Source of the DNA: Segnochrobactrum spirostomi
Lineage (GTDB): Bacteria > Pseudomonadota > Alphaproteobacteria > Rhizobiales > Segnochrobactraceae
Direction of reading: 5' to 3'
DNA: 64,000 nt
NCBI RefSeq assembly: GCF_009600605.1
Contig: NZ_VWNA01000001.1
Coordinates: 372,001-436,000 of the forward strand
Below the pieces are notes generated by a model that did not search any database, was not told the DNA's origin, and saw nothing but the letters and a program-made list of their open reading frames with translations. Shown in pieces: positions 16,057 through 25,946 of the stretch. Position numbers and translations under genes: made by a program. Each line of letters begins with the position of its first letter. The stretch's first letter is position 1.

Positions 16057-17210
16057 CGCGGCTCTAGGCGGTAGATGCCGCCGTCCTCGAGGTCGGTCGC
16101 AAGGTAGAGGAAGCCGTCCGGCCCGAGGCGGACGTCGCGGATGCGGCCGATCTTGCCCTCGAGATAGCGGTGCTCGCTGACCACCCGGTCGCCTTCTAGA
16201 TCGAGCCGCACGAGGATTTCGCCGGCGAGCCCGCCGATCCACAGGGCGTTGTTCCAGATCAGCTCCGGCTTGCCGCGGACCACGGCGAGGCCGGAGGTCG
16301 CGATCGACGGTTTGAAATAATAGATCGGCTGCTCCATGCCCGGCGCGTGATCGCCGATGCCGATCTTCTGGTTCTCGTAGCTGATGCCGTAGGTGATGAT
16401 CGGCCAGCCATAATTCCGACCCGGCTGAATGATGTTCACCTCGTCGCCGCCCTGCGGGCCGTGCTCGTCCTCCCACAGGATGTGCGAGACCGGATCGAAG
16501 CTGAGGCCCTGCGGATTGCGCACGCCGAACGCCCAGATCTCGTGGCGGGCCGCGGGCACGCCGATGAACGGATTGTCCTGCGGGATCGTGCCGTCGGTGT
16601 TGATGCGGATGATCTTGCCCCAGGACTGTTCGAGATCCTGCGGCCGCGCCCGATCGAAGCGGTCACCGAGGGTCAGGAACAGATGGTCCTTGTCGTCGAC
16701 CACAATGCGGCCGCCGAGATTCTCGATGCCCGGCGCCGGCGGATAGGCCTCGTAGATCGGCTTCACGTCGACGAGCTTGTGGTCGTCGAGACGGGCGCGG
16801 ACCACGCGGATCGTCGACGCTTCCTTGCTGCCGGTGAAATAGGACAGATAGAGCGTGTGGTTCTGGGCGAACTTCGGATCGAGGCGAACCTCGAGAAGGC
16901 CGCCGTGGCCGGACACGAAGATGTCCTTCGGCAGCCCCTCGATCGGCTCGGGTTTGGCACCCGGGCCCTTGATGATGTCGAGACGGCCGGCGCGCTCGGT
17001 CGCGATCAGGCTGCCGTCGGGCAGGAAATCGATCGACCACGGATTGCTCAGCGGCTGCGCGACGGTGACGAGATTGAACTCGCCCTCTTCCGCATCAGGC
17101 GCAGGATTGGCGGTGCCGGGGATAGAATCGTCGGCCGCGCGAACGCCGGCCCCCGCCCCCACCAGCAGCACCAGTGCGAGGGCGGTTACTCCCAGAAACG
17201 ATCGAAACAC
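16032..17210 (-). CDS. PQQ-dependent aldose sugar dehydrogenase (GdhB/YliI family)
   Basis: Periplasmic quinoprotein expected to oxidise aldoses to lactones, passing electrons to a carrier. 392 residues: a signal peptide ending about VRA at 25, then a six-bladed propeller starting SNPWSIDFLPDGSLIATE, with family signatures GRIVVDDKDHLFLTLGD, FGVRNPQGLSFDP, HGPQGGDEVN and GRNYGWPIITYG. The start is a GTG at 17210 after GGAGG. The 3' end runs into a 19-bp tandem repeat. It is divergent from zwf. No PQQ synthesis genes are in view, so the cofactor may come from elsewhere in the genome. Confidence 0.9.
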   Translation of the reverse strand: MFRSFLGVTALALVLLVGAGAGVRAADDSIPGTANPAPDAEEGEFNLVTVAQPLSNPWSIDFLPDGSLIATERAGRLDIIKGPGAKPEPIEGLPKDIFVSGHGGLLEVRLDPKFAQNHTLYLSYFTGSKEASTIRVVRARLDDHKLVDVKPIYEAYPPAPGIENLGGRIVVDDKDHLFLTLGDRFDRARPQDLEQSWGKIIRINTDGTIPQDNPFIGVPAARHEIWAFGVRNPQGLSFDPVSHILWEDEHGPQGGDEVNIIQPGRNYGWPIITYGISYENQKIGIGDHAPGMEQPIYYFKPSIATSGLAVVRGKPELIWNNALWIGGLAGEILVRLDLEGDRVVSEHRYLEGKIGRIRDVRLGPDGFLYLATDLEDGGIYRLEPRNEASVGK

Positions 17211-17396
17211 GTAGTCCCTCCAGCCGCCCCCATCGCGCCGGAAACGTCCGGCCCCTCAGACGCTCGATGATGGCGGGGCGCATTTCTGCGCAGGCTGCGA
17301 CCATCGGTCAATCCGCTCGGCGCAGATCGATGCGCACCGCACCTGAATGGAAACTGAACGACGGACCGTACCTTTATTTCGGGCGTCAAAAAAATC

Positions 17397-17424
17397 TTGC
17401 CACTAATTCTGGGACGCCTATTGT
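17397..17424 (+). promoter_or_regulatory. Candidate sigma-70 promoter of the Entner-Doudoroff operon
   Basis: TTGCCA (17397-17402), 16 bp, TATTGT (17419-17424), in an A/T-rich pocket of the gap between the sugar dehydrogenase and zwf, about 180 bp before the zwf start. The match is fair (five of six and four of six). A long untranslated leader would follow. Confidence 0.4.
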
Positions 17425-17607
17425 CCGCGCTCGTCCCGCCGGACGCGCGCCCGCGCGGTCGCAGTCTCCGGTGCGCGACCGAGCGGTCGACGCGGCTTGC
17501 ATCATGCCCTAGAGATGGGGCCGTGATCTCCGCGTGGCTCGACCCGCGTATCTCGTTTCCGGGGTCCGGCGCCTCCCAGCCGGATGTCCGACATCTGGAG
17601 CTCAGGC

Positions 17608-19086
17608 ATGGTCTCACGTATCGTCGAAGTCGACCCGTTCGACATCGTCGTGTTCGGCGCGACGGGCGATCTCTCGCGCCGCAAACTCATTCCCGCGCTC
17701 TATCACCGTGACCACGCCGGGCAGGTCCCGGCGGATGCCCGCATCTTCGGCACCGCGCGCCGCCATATGACGAACGAGGAGTTCGTCGCGGACGCCAAGA
17801 AGTGTGTGCTCGATCACGTCAAGGCCACGGACATCGAGACCGCCTCGCTCGACCGCTTCCTCGCCCGCCTCGCTTATGTCGGCACCGACGCCACCTCCGC
17901 CGAAGGCTGGGACGATCTCTCCGCCGCCCTCGGCCGCGACGAGGAACGGGTCCGCGTCTATTATCTCGCGACCGCGCCCGAGCTGTTCGGCCCAATCTGC
18001 GAGCGGCTCGCCAGCCACGGCCTCGTCACCTCCAACGCCCGCCTCGTGGTCGAGAAGCCGATCGGCAAGAACCTCGAATCGGCCCATCAGGTGAACGACC
18101 AGATCGGCAAATACTTCCCGGAAGAGCGCGTCTACCGCATCGACCATTATCTCGGGAAGGAGACGGTGCAGAACCTGATGGCGTTGCGCTTCGCCAACGC
18201 CCTGTTCGAGCCGCTGTGGAATTCCGCCCACATCGACCATGTGCAGATCACGGTCGCCGAGACGCTCGGCGTCGAAAGTCGCGCCGGCTATTACGACACC
18301 GCCGGCGCGCTGCGCGACATGGTGCAGAACCATATCCTCCAGCTCCTCTGCTTGGTGGCCATGGAGCCGCCGACCTCGCTCGGCGCCGACGCGGTGCGCG
18401 ACGAGAAGCTCAAGGTGCTGAAGTCGCTGAAGCCGGTCGACGAAGCGAACGTCGATCTCCTGACCGTTCGCGGCCAGTACAAGGCGGGCGCGTCCGCCGG
18501 CGGCGCCGTCGCGGGCTATCTCGAGGAGCTCGGCAAGCCCTCCTCCGAGACCGAGACCTTCGTCGCGCTGAAGGCCGAGATCAACAATTGGCGCTGGGCG
18601 GGCGTGCCTTTCTACCTGCGCACCGGCAAGCGCCTCGCGAGCCGCGTCTCCGAGATCGTCGTCGCCTTCCGCCACATCCCCCATTCGGTGTTCGACGGCG
18701 GCGCCGGGCCGATCTCCAACAACCGCCTCGTGATCCGCCTCCAGCCCGACGAGGGCGTGCGGCTGTGGCTGATGATCAAGGATCCCGGCCCGGGCGGCAT
18801 GCGTCTCCAGTACGTGCCGCTCGACATGAGCTTCGCGGAGGCCTTCGGCGTCCGCAATCCGGACGCCTACGAGCGCCTCATCATGGACGTGGTGCGCGGC
18901 AACCAGACGCTGTTCATGCGCCGCGACGAGGTCGAGGCGGCGTGGACCTGGGTCGACCCGATCCTCGAAGCCTGGAAGAGCCGCCGCGAGCCGCCGAAGC
19001 CCTATGTGTCCGGCACCTGGGGGCCGTCCGCCGCGGTCGCGCTGATCGAGCGCGACGGCCGCACCTGGCACGAAGACGACGCGTGA
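17608..19086 (+). CDS. zwf: Glucose-6-phosphate dehydrogenase
   Basis: Oxidises glucose 6-phosphate to 6-phosphogluconolactone with NAD(P)+, feeding the Entner-Doudoroff pathway. It has the N-terminal nucleotide site FDIVVFGATGDLSRRKLIPA (about 11-30) and the substrate and catalytic segment RIDHYLGKETVQN (about 180-192). About 492 residues. I chose ATG 17608 over 17584 because GGAG sits 8 bp before it. It is first gene of zwf-pgl-edd-eda. Confidence 0.95.
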   Translation: MVSRIVEVDPFDIVVFGATGDLSRRKLIPALYHRDHAGQVPADARIFGTARRHMTNEEFVADAKKCVLDHVKATDIETASLDRFLARLAYVGTDATSAEGWDDLSAALGRDEERVRVYYLATAPELFGPICERLASHGLVTSNARLVVEKPIGKNLESAHQVNDQIGKYFPEERVYRIDHYLGKETVQNLMALRFANALFEPLWNSAHIDHVQITVAETLGVESRAGYYDTAGALRDMVQNHILQLLCLVAMEPPTSLGADAVRDEKLKVLKSLKPVDEANVDLLTVRGQYKAGASAGGAVAGYLEELGKPSSETETFVALKAEINNWRWAGVPFYLRTGKRLASRVSEIVVAFRHIPHSVFDGGAGPISNNRLVIRLQPDEGVRLWLMIKDPGPGGMRLQYVPLDMSFAEAFGVRNPDAYERLIMDVVRGNQTLFMRRDEVEAAWTWVDPILEAWKSRREPPKPYVSGTWGPSAAVALIERDGRTWHEDDA

Positions 19087-19256
19087 GCGCTGCGCGCGGC
19101 CCGGCCCGACCGGGCTGCGCACGGACGCCAGCCTAATGGCCCGGCCGGCTTCGGCTGCGCCGGAGCCCTATTGGGGAGGACGGGCCGAACCGTCCCCCGC
19201 CGTGATCGAGGAAACGCGGCCGCGCGGCGGCCCGCCTTATCGTCGAGGACAGCCTG

Positions 19257-19952
19257 ATGACGACGCTCAACGTCTTCCCCGATCGCGGCGCGCTCGCCGC
19301 CGCCCTCGCCGGGGCCGTCGCCGATTCGCTGCGCCAGCGCATCGCGCGCGACGGCGCGGCGAGTCTCGCGGTCTCCGGCGGACGCACCCCGGAGCGCTTC
19401 TTCGAGGCGCTGGGCGGGATCGATCTCGATTGGTCGAAGGTGACGGTGACGCTCGTCGACGAGCGCTGGGTCGACGAAACGTCGGACCGCTCGAACGCCG
19501 CTCTGGTCCGCCGGGCGCTGCTCGCGGGCCGGGCGAGCGCCGCGACCTTCGTGCCGCTCTACAACGGCGCCGCGACGCCGGACGAGGGCCGCGACGCCGT
19601 CGAGCGCACCATCGCCGCGCTGCCGCACCCGTTCGCCGCCGTCATTCTCGGCATGGGCGACGACGGGCACACCGCCTCGTTCTTCCCCGGCGGCGACCAC
19701 CTTGCGGCGGCGGTCGATCTCGACAATCCGGCCCGTGTGACGACCATGCACGCCGGTGGCGCCGGCGAGGCGCGCATTACCCTCACCCTCGCGGAACTGC
19801 TCCGCACCGACCATCTCGCCCTCCACATCGAGGGCGACGGCAAGAAGGCGGTGCTCGAGAAGGCGCAGGGCGACGGCCCCATTCTCGACATGCCGATCCG
19901 CGCGGCGCTGTGCCAATCGGTGCGTCCGATCACGATCTATTGGAGCCCCTGA
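19257..19952 (+). CDS. pgl: 6-phosphogluconolactonase
   Basis: Hydrolyses 6-phosphogluconolactone to 6-phosphogluconate. The 231-residue DevB-type protein has LAVSGGRTPERFFEAL (about 40-55), WVDETSDRSNAALVRRALL and ILGMGDDGHTASFFPG (about 130-145), all family hallmarks. It lies 170 bp after zwf and upstream of edd, in the standard order. Confidence 0.95.
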   Translation: MTTLNVFPDRGALAAALAGAVADSLRQRIARDGAASLAVSGGRTPERFFEALGGIDLDWSKVTVTLVDERWVDETSDRSNAALVRRALLAGRASAATFVPLYNGAATPDEGRDAVERTIAALPHPFAAVILGMGDDGHTASFFPGGDHLAAAVDLDNPARVTTMHAGGAGEARITLTLAELLRTDHLALHIEGDGKKAVLEKAQGDGPILDMPIRAALCQSVRPITIYWSP

Positions 19953-20177
19953 GACTTATCGGGGCCGAGCGGGCGGCGAATTTCGCGTCCCGCCATCATC
20001 CCGGCGTGACCCCGTGCTCGTTTCCGTTATGATGTCGTAATTGTTCCAGAAACAGGGACGCGCGGCACGGAAGGCTCGGTTCCGTCCGCTTCCCCCTCGG
20101 CGCATCGCCCTCGCCTGCGCCCGCTCACAGCCGACGACGGCGCGCCGGATCCGTGCGTGCGCCTGACAGGAGCCGCC

Positions 20178-22003
20178 ATGGTCCACGACCGCATCGCAGA
20201 GGTGACCGCCCGCATCGCCCGCCGTTCCCACGACGGCCGCGCCCGCTATCTGGAGCGCATCGACCGCGCCATCGAGAAGGGTCCGAAGCGCACCGCGCTC
20301 GGCTGCGCCAACCTCGCGCACGGCTTTGCGGCGTGCTCTCCGATCGACAAGGCGCGGCTGCGCGACGGCGCGGTTCCGAACCTCGCCATCGTCAACGCCT
20401 ACAACGATATGCTCTCGGCCCATCAGCCCTACGAGCGCTATCCCGAGGTGATCCGGGAAGCGGCGCACGAGGTCGGCGCGGTGGCGCAGGTCGCCGGCGG
20501 CGTGCCGGCGATGTGCGACGGCGTCACCCAGGGCGAAGCGGGCATGGAGCTCTCGCTGTTCTCCCGCGACGTGATCGCGCTCTCGACCGCCGTCGCCCTG
20601 TCGCACCAGATGTTCGACGCCGCCGTCTATCTCGGCATCTGCGACAAGATCGTGCCGGGCCTCGTCATCGGCGCGCTGTCGTTCGGCCATCTGCCGGCGG
20701 TGTTCGTCCCGGCCGGCCCGATGCCCTCGGGCCTGCCCAACGACGAGAAGTCCCGCATCCGCCAGCTTTATGCCGAGGGCAAGGTCGGCCGCGACGCGCT
20801 GCTCGAGGCGGAGGCGCAGTCCTATCACAGCCCCGGCACCTGCACCTTCTACGGCACCGCGAACTCCAACCAGATGCTGATGGAGATCATGGGCCTGCAT
20901 CTTCCGGGCTCGTCCTTCGTCAACCCGAACACGCCGCTGCGCGACGAACTCACCCGCGCCGCCGCGAAGCGCGCGCTCGCCCTCACCGCCCAGGGCAACG
21001 AGTTCACGCCGGTCGGACGCCTGTTCGACGAGAAGGTCGTGGTGAACGGCGTCGTCGGCCTCCACGCCACCGGCGGCTCGACCAACCACACCATCCACCT
21101 GATCGCCATGGCCGCCGCCGCCGGCATCACGCTGACGTGGGAAGACCTCTCCGACTTGGCCGAGGCGGTGCCGCTGCTGACCCGCGTCTATCCGAACGGC
21201 AAGGCGGACGTGAACCACTTCCACGCCGCCGGCGGCATGGGCTTCCTGATCCGCGAGCTGATCTCGGCCGGCCTTCTCCATGCCGACGTCAAGACGGTGT
21301 GGGGCACGGGCCTCGACGGCTATGCGGTCGAGCCGAAGCTCGGCGAGACCGGCACGCTCGCCTGGAAGGAGGCGGCGCACCACAGCGGCGACGCCACCGT
21401 GCTGCGCGGTGTAGCCCACCCGTTCCAGCCGACCGGCGGCCTGCGGGTACTGACCGGCCCGCTCGGCCACGCCGTCATCAAGACCTCCGCTGTCGCCCCG
21501 AGCGCCACGTCATCGAGGCGCCGGCCAAGGTGTTCCACAGCCAGGAAGCGCTTCAGGCCGCCTTCAAGGCGGGCGAGCTCGATCGTGATTTCGTCGCCGT
21601 CGTGCGCTTCCAGGGGCCGAAGGCGAACGGCATGCCGGAGCTCCACAAGCTGATGCCGCCGCTCGGCGTGCTCCAGGATCGCGGCCACAAGGTCGCGCTC
21701 GTCACCGACGGCCGCCTGTCCGGCGCGTCCGGCAAGGTGCCGGCGGCGATCCACGTGACGCCGGAGGCGGTGGACGGCGGCCCGATCGCCCGCATCCGCG
21801 ACGGCGACCTGATCCGCGTCGACGCCGTGACGGGCCGCGTCGAAATCCTCGTCGAGGAGAGCGAGTGGGAGGCGCGTACGCCGGTCGTCGCCGACCTCGA
21901 CGATTATCAGTTCGGTGTCGGGCGGGAGCTGTTCGCCCCGTTCCGCGCCACCGTCGGCGCCGCCGACAAGGGTGCCACCATCTTTTCAGGGATCGCCGCA
22001 TGA
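20178..22003 (+). pseudogene. edd: 6-phosphogluconate dehydratase, frameshifted (one base missing near 21496-21499)
   Basis: Iron-sulfur dehydratase that makes KDPG from 6-phosphogluconate. From ATG 20178 (after AGGAG) the frame is full-strength Edd, with [17 protein letters not shown], the cluster cysteines in [10 protein letters not shown] and GICDKIVPG, and [13 protein letters not shown], up to IKTSAVAP. It then leaves frame at about 21500. The -1 frame resumes exactly with [18 protein letters not shown] and runs to 22003 with [19 protein letters not shown]. Adding one C to the CCCC at 21496-21499 gives one protein of about 608 residues, the normal size. Flanking pathway genes are intact, which favours a sequencing error. 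Confidence 0.85.
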
Positions 22004-22641
22004 CCGGCCGCCATCACGACGCCGTCGAGACCATCCTGACGACCGCTCCGGTCATTCCCGTCCTCATCATCGAGGACGTGGCGAGCGCGGTCCCGCTCGC
22101 CCGGGCGCTCGTCGCGGGCGGGCTCAAGGTGCTCGAAATCACGCTCCGCACGCCGGCCGCGCTCGACGCGACCCGGGCGATCCTCGGCGAGGTCGAGGGC
22201 GCCATCGTCGGCGTCGGCACCGTGCTCACCAAGGACCAGCTCGCCGCCGCCGAGAAAGCGGGCGCGCGCTTCGCCGTCTCCCCGGGCGTGACCGAGAAAC
22301 TGCTCGACGCCGCCGACGAATCCGCGGTGCCGCTCTTGCCGGGCGCCGCCTCCGCCTCGGAATCGATGCGCCTTCTCGAACGCGGCTACCTGTTCCAGAA
22401 GTTTTTCCCGGCCGAGCAGGCGGGCGGTGCGGCCTATGTCGGCGCCCTCGCCTCGCCGCTCGCGCAGATCCGCTTCTGCCCGACCGGCGGCATCACGCCG
22501 GCGATCGCGCCGAACTACCTGAAGCTCAAGAACGTGGTCTGCGTCGGCGGCTCGTGGATGGCGCCGAAGGACAAGATCGCCGCCGGCGATTGGGCCGGCC
22601 TTGAGGCGCTCGCCGCCGAGGCGGTCGCCATCCGCGGCTGA
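22000..22641 (+). CDS. eda: 2-dehydro-3-deoxy-phosphogluconate (KDPG) aldolase
   Basis: Cleaves KDPG to pyruvate and glyceraldehyde 3-phosphate, completing the Entner-Doudoroff pathway. 213 residues with [20 protein letters not shown], the catalytic Glu in [11 protein letters not shown] (about 45), [10 protein letters not shown], and the Schiff-base Lys in [11 protein letters not shown] (about 133). The ATG overlaps the edd stop (ATGA), so translation is coupled. An intact, overlapping eda supports edd being functional in vivo. A strong hairpin follows. Confidence 0.95.
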   Translation: MTGRHHDAVETILTTAPVIPVLIIEDVASAVPLARALVAGGLKVLEITLRTPAALDATRAILGEVEGAIVGVGTVLTKDQLAAAEKAGARFAVSPGVTEKLLDAADESAVPLLPGAASASESMRLLERGYLFQKFFPAEQAGGAAYVGALASPLAQIRFCPTGGITPAIAPNYLKLKNVVCVGGSWMAPKDKIAAGDWAGLEALAAEAVAIRG

Positions 22642-22665
22642 GACCGGCCAACCGGATGATCGACG

Positions 22666-22690
22666 AGGGCGCCCGAGACGGCGCCCTTTT
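22666..22690. terminator. Rho-independent terminator after eda
   Basis: AGGGCGCC (22666-22673), loop CGAGAC, GGCGCCCT (22680-22687), then TTT. It ends the Entner-Doudoroff operon and abuts the stop codon of the converging DUF1003 gene. Confidence 0.85.
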
Positions 22691-23307
22691 CATTTGGCGG
22701 CGCGCTCGCTCTTGAGCGCCGCGAGCTCCGTTTCCGTCTTCTCCGCGAGGCGCTCGAGCTTCTCGATCAAGGCGGCGATCTCGCGCGAGCGCAGGTCGTC
22801 GAGCTTGTCGTGCAGCGCCATGATCTCGAGCTCGGCCTTGAGGTCGACCTCGTAATCGTGCGCCGCCGTGAGGCGGTCACGGTCGGCCTGGCGGTTCTGC
22901 GCCATCATGATGACCGGCGCCTGAAGCGCGGCGAGAAGCGACAGAAGCAGGTTCAGAAAGATGAAGGGATAAGGATCGAACGCCGCCGACCAGTGCAGCA
23001 GCACCGCGTTGAGGCCGGCCCAGACCGCGATGAACACCACGAACGAGATGATGAAGGTCCACGAGCCGCCGATCTCGGCCACCCGGTCGGCGACGCGATC
23101 GCCGAAGGTCGTGCTCTCCTCGAAGGCGATGTCGAGCTCGCGCGCCAGCGCATAGCGCTTGGCGACCCGGGCGATGACGCGACGTTCGCCGGCGGGCAGA
23201 CCCGAGATGCCGTTCTCGACGAGGCGCTGGGCGAACTCGCGGACGATGCGGTCCGACGCGGCGCCGGGTTCGGGATCGCTCAGCCTCGTCGTCGTCGTGC
23301 CGGCCAT
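22690..23307 (-). CDS. DUF1003 membrane protein
   Basis: 205 residues. Two membrane helices at about 83-105 (GSWTFIISFVVFIAVWAGLN) and 115-135 (FIFLNLLLSLLAALQAPVIM) with MAQNRQADRDRLTAAHDYEV right after them, the DUF1003 signature. A charged C-terminal coiled coil of about 45 residues follows. DUF1003 proteins are inner-membrane proteins of unknown function. It stands alone on the minus strand. Confidence 0.85.
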   Translation of the reverse strand: MAGTTTTRLSDPEPGAASDRIVREFAQRLVENGISGLPAGERRVIARVAKRYALARELDIAFEESTTFGDRVADRVAEIGGSWTFIISFVVFIAVWAGLNAVLLHWSAAFDPYPFIFLNLLLSLLAALQAPVIMMAQNRQADRDRLTAAHDYEVDLKAELEIMALHDKLDDLRSREIAALIEKLERLAEKTETELAALKSERAAK

Positions 23308-23420
23308 GTCTTCGCGCCCCGGTGCTTACGCCACGCGGGGGAACCATATCGCACCGCAGCGATGCCTTGAACCGCCGATGCGCGGCGAGGCGGGTCTTTG
23401 CGAAGGGGCTCAAATGGAAA

Positions 23421-23452
23421 CGGGGGCGGCGCGCCTTCGCGCACCGCCCCCG
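23421..23452. other. GC-rich hairpin in the DUF1003/XRE intergenic gap
   Basis: CGGGGGCGG (23421-23429) pairs with CCGCCCCCG (23444-23452) around a 14-nt loop. It lies in the 488 bp gap between divergent genes. No coding sequence is supported there, and no T-run follows the hairpin, so the role is unclear. Confidence 0.35.
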
Positions 23453-23687
23453 CCTCGGCTGGTGTGCCGGGCTGTCCGCGTCCAGGAGGGCATGCCGTCG
23501 GTCGGGGCTGATGGCGCCGCGCCAACCGATTCCGTGGCCGGTCTTCGAAACCGGCCGCATGCACCCGACCCGGCGGGCTCCCAGAAAACGTGGCGGGAGA
23601 TGGGTCGACCTTCGCGGAATGATCGCCACACATGCACACCGTGCGCCGAACGAGAGTTTTATGCGCACATCGTGCGTCACAATCAAG

Positions 23688-23714
23688 GGAAAAGCGCATT
23701 GAGCGCGCTTTTCC
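23688..23714. other. Perfect 10-bp inverted repeat upstream of the XRE gene
   Basis: GGAAAAGCGC and GCGCTTTTCC flank a 7-nt spacer, 82 bp before the start of the small XRE gene. It could be an operator for that regulator or a hairpin in its leader. No T-run follows, which argues against a terminator. Confidence 0.5.
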
Positions 23715-23795
23715 GCTGGCCTCCGTTCGCGGGTCGTGTCACCCATCGTGTGCGCCGGTCCCGGCGTGCCTTTCCCCGCCAAATCACGTGACGAA

Positions 23796-24137
23796 ATGAC
23801 GAAGAAAGAACCCGGTTCGGCCGATCCGGCCGCCAAGGCTGCTCCGGCCAGCAAGACCGTCGAGAAGGTCTCCGAGCAGGACCTGATGACCCCCGAGCGC
23901 TTCCGCGCGTGGCGCAAGTCTCTGGGTCTGAAGCAGAAAGAGGCGGCCGACCGGCTCGGCCTCAAGAAGCGGATGATCCAGTACTACGAAAAGGGCCGCC
24001 GCGACGGAAAGTCGGTGGTGGTGCCGAAGACCGTCCGCCTCGCCTGCTGGGCGCTGACGAACGGCGTCGACGACTTCGACGGCACGGGGCCGACCGCGCC
24101 GGTCGCCGCCGAGACCCAGGCCGCCCAGGCCGAGTGA
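23796..24137 (+). CDS. Small XRE-family DNA-binding protein
   Basis: 113 residues: a Lys/Ala/Pro-rich N-terminus of about 35 residues, one helix-turn-helix domain at about 40-95 (FRAWRKSLGLKQKEAADRLG, KKRMIQYYEKG) and a flexible Ala/Thr tail. I chose ATG 23796; the 20 codons before it contain no helix-turn-helix material. Single-domain regulators of this kind are common in Hyphomicrobiales. A perfect inverted repeat upstream may be its own site. Confidence 0.75.
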   Translation: MTKKEPGSADPAAKAAPASKTVEKVSEQDLMTPERFRAWRKSLGLKQKEAADRLGLKKRMIQYYEKGRRDGKSVVVPKTVRLACWALTNGVDDFDGTGPTAPVAAETQAAQAE

Positions 24138-24303
24138 GCGGTCCGCTTCCGAGCGGCCTCACGCCGATTTGAGGGCTGGCAGGTCCGGCTTCGCACCGTT
24201 TCGCGAAAGTGCGATGGAATAGGCGGCACACCGACCGCGTTCATGTCATTATCTCAATTCTAAACTCCTGCACCGCTTGTCGGGAGACGAAAGGGAGACT
24301 GCC

Positions 24304-24768
24304 ATGACGCGTGTCGTGTCCGTTCGTGCCGTCACCGCCACCGGCCTCGCTTTGGCGACGCTCGCCGGGGCCTGGCTCAGCGCCGCCCAGGCTGCCGGCG
24401 ATCCGATCGCCGAGCGCCAGGCCCTCATGAAGAAGAACGGCCGCGAGGCCAAAGCGATCGGCGAAATGCTCAAGGGCACGACGCCGTACGATCCGGCCAA
24501 GGCGGCCGCGGCGGCGAACACGATCGCGGCCGACATGAAGGTGTTCATCACCCTCTTCCCGCCCGGCTCCGACAAGGGCAAGACCGAGGCCTCGCCGAAG
24601 ATCTGGCAGGATAAGGCCGGCTTCGAGGCCGAGGCGAACAAGGTCATCGCCGCTGCCAATGACGCCGCGGCCGCCGCGCCCGAGGGCGCCAAGGCCTTCG
24701 GCGCGAAGTTCGCCGCGGTCGGCGCCGGCTGCAAGAGCTGCCACCAAGCCTATCGCATCTCGGACTGA
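24304..24768 (+). CDS. Cytochrome c' (class II c-type cytochrome)
   Basis: Exported four-helix-bundle cytochrome with a C-terminal haem site, GCKSCHQAYR, at about 140-149 of 154 residues, as in class II cytochromes. A signal peptide precedes about AQA at 30. Start ATG 24304 follows GGGAG. Such proteins bind NO or shuttle electrons. It is followed 80 bp on by a diheme cytochrome c gene, probably in the same transcript. Confidence 0.9.
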   Translation: MTRVVSVRAVTATGLALATLAGAWLSAAQAAGDPIAERQALMKKNGREAKAIGEMLKGTTPYDPAKAAAAANTIAADMKVFITLFPPGSDKGKTEASPKIWQDKAGFEAEANKVIAAANDAAAAAPEGAKAFGAKFAAVGAGCKSCHQAYRISD

Positions 24769-24849
24769 TCCAACGACCATCGCGCCGGCGCGTGGGCGCC
24801 CGGGCTACGGCTCGGGCGACGCGCGCCGTCCGGCCGTCCAGGAGGTGCC

Positions 24850-25827
24850 ATGGCCTCGCCCCCGCCGACCTCGCGTGCGCCGGTCGCTCGCGCGCCGAGC
24901 CGCCGTCCGAGCGTGCTCGGCTGGCTCGCGCTCGCCGTAAGCGGCGTCGTGGTGCTCGCGCTCGGCGGCTTCTACGTCCTCACCATGCCGTGGACGCTCT
25001 CCGCCGCCGACCTGCCGAAGCACACGGCCGACCTCGCCAACGGCGAGCGGATGTTCTGGGCGGGCGGCTGCGTGAGCTGCCATGCGGCACCGGGATCGAA
25101 GGGCGACGACCGGCTGAAGCTCGTCGGCGGCGTCGAGATCGCCTCGCCGTTCGGCACCTTCGTGACGCCGAACATCTCCTCGGACCGCACCGCCGGCATC
25201 GGCGCCTGGAGCGACCTAGACTTCGTCAACGCCATGATGCGCGGCGTCTCGCCGGCTGGTGAACACCTCTATCCGGCGTTCCCCTACACCTCCTACCAGC
25301 ACATGCGGATCGAGGACCTGCTCGACCTGCGCGCTTACCTCGCGACCCTGCCGGCGGACGCGACGCCGTCGAAGTCGTTCGAACTGCCCTTCCCCTTCAA
25401 CATCCGGCGCGGCATCGGGCTCTGGAAGCTCGTCTATCTCGACGGCAAGCCCTACGCGCCGGACCTCGCCTGGTCGGCTTCGGCGAAGGCCGGCGGCTAT
25501 CTGGTCGTCGGTCCCGGCCATTGCGGCGAATGCCACACGCCGCGCGACGCCTTCGGCGGCCTCGAAAAGAGCCGCTGGCTCGCCGGCGGCCCGGCACCGG
25601 ACGGCAAGGGCCGCATTCCCGACATCACCCCGACGGGCGCATTCGCGAAGTGGAGCGCGTCCGACATCGCCGAGGCGCTCGACACCGGCTTCACCCCGGA
25701 TTTCGACACCCTCGGCGGCTCGATGGCGGAGGTGGTCGAGAACCTGCACCACCTCGCCGACCAGGACCGCGCCGACATCGCCGCCTATCTGAAGGCGATC
25801 CCGCCCGTTCCCCCCGCGGCACCCTGA
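24850..25827 (+). CDS. Membrane-anchored diheme cytochrome c
   Basis: 325 residues: one N-terminal anchor helix (about 22-45), then two class I cytochrome domains with haem motifs CVSCH (about 75) and CGECH (about 223). The sequence resembles cytochrome subunits of periplasmic alcohol/aldehyde dehydrogenases ([40 protein letters not shown]). No dehydrogenase subunit is adjacent. It probably passes electrons from a periplasmic enzyme, possibly the PQQ sugar dehydrogenase, to the respiratory chain; that link is inference. Confidence 0.9.
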   Translation: MASPPPTSRAPVARAPSRRPSVLGWLALAVSGVVVLALGGFYVLTMPWTLSAADLPKHTADLANGERMFWAGGCVSCHAAPGSKGDDRLKLVGGVEIASPFGTFVTPNISSDRTAGIGAWSDLDFVNAMMRGVSPAGEHLYPAFPYTSYQHMRIEDLLDLRAYLATLPADATPSKSFELPFPFNIRRGIGLWKLVYLDGKPYAPDLAWSASAKAGGYLVVGPGHCGECHTPRDAFGGLEKSRWLAGGPAPDGKGRIPDITPTGAFAKWSASDIAEALDTGFTPDFDTLGGSMAEVVENLHHLADQDRADIAAYLKAIPPVPPAAP

Positions 25828-25946
25828 CGCCCGCCTCACCGACGCTTAACCTCGATCACTGCGAGGTCGTTGGCAAAAAGTACGCAGCCGTGCTAACTCG
25901 CGCAGATGATGAGGCCGACCGCAGGCGACCCGAGGCGTTGACAGCG

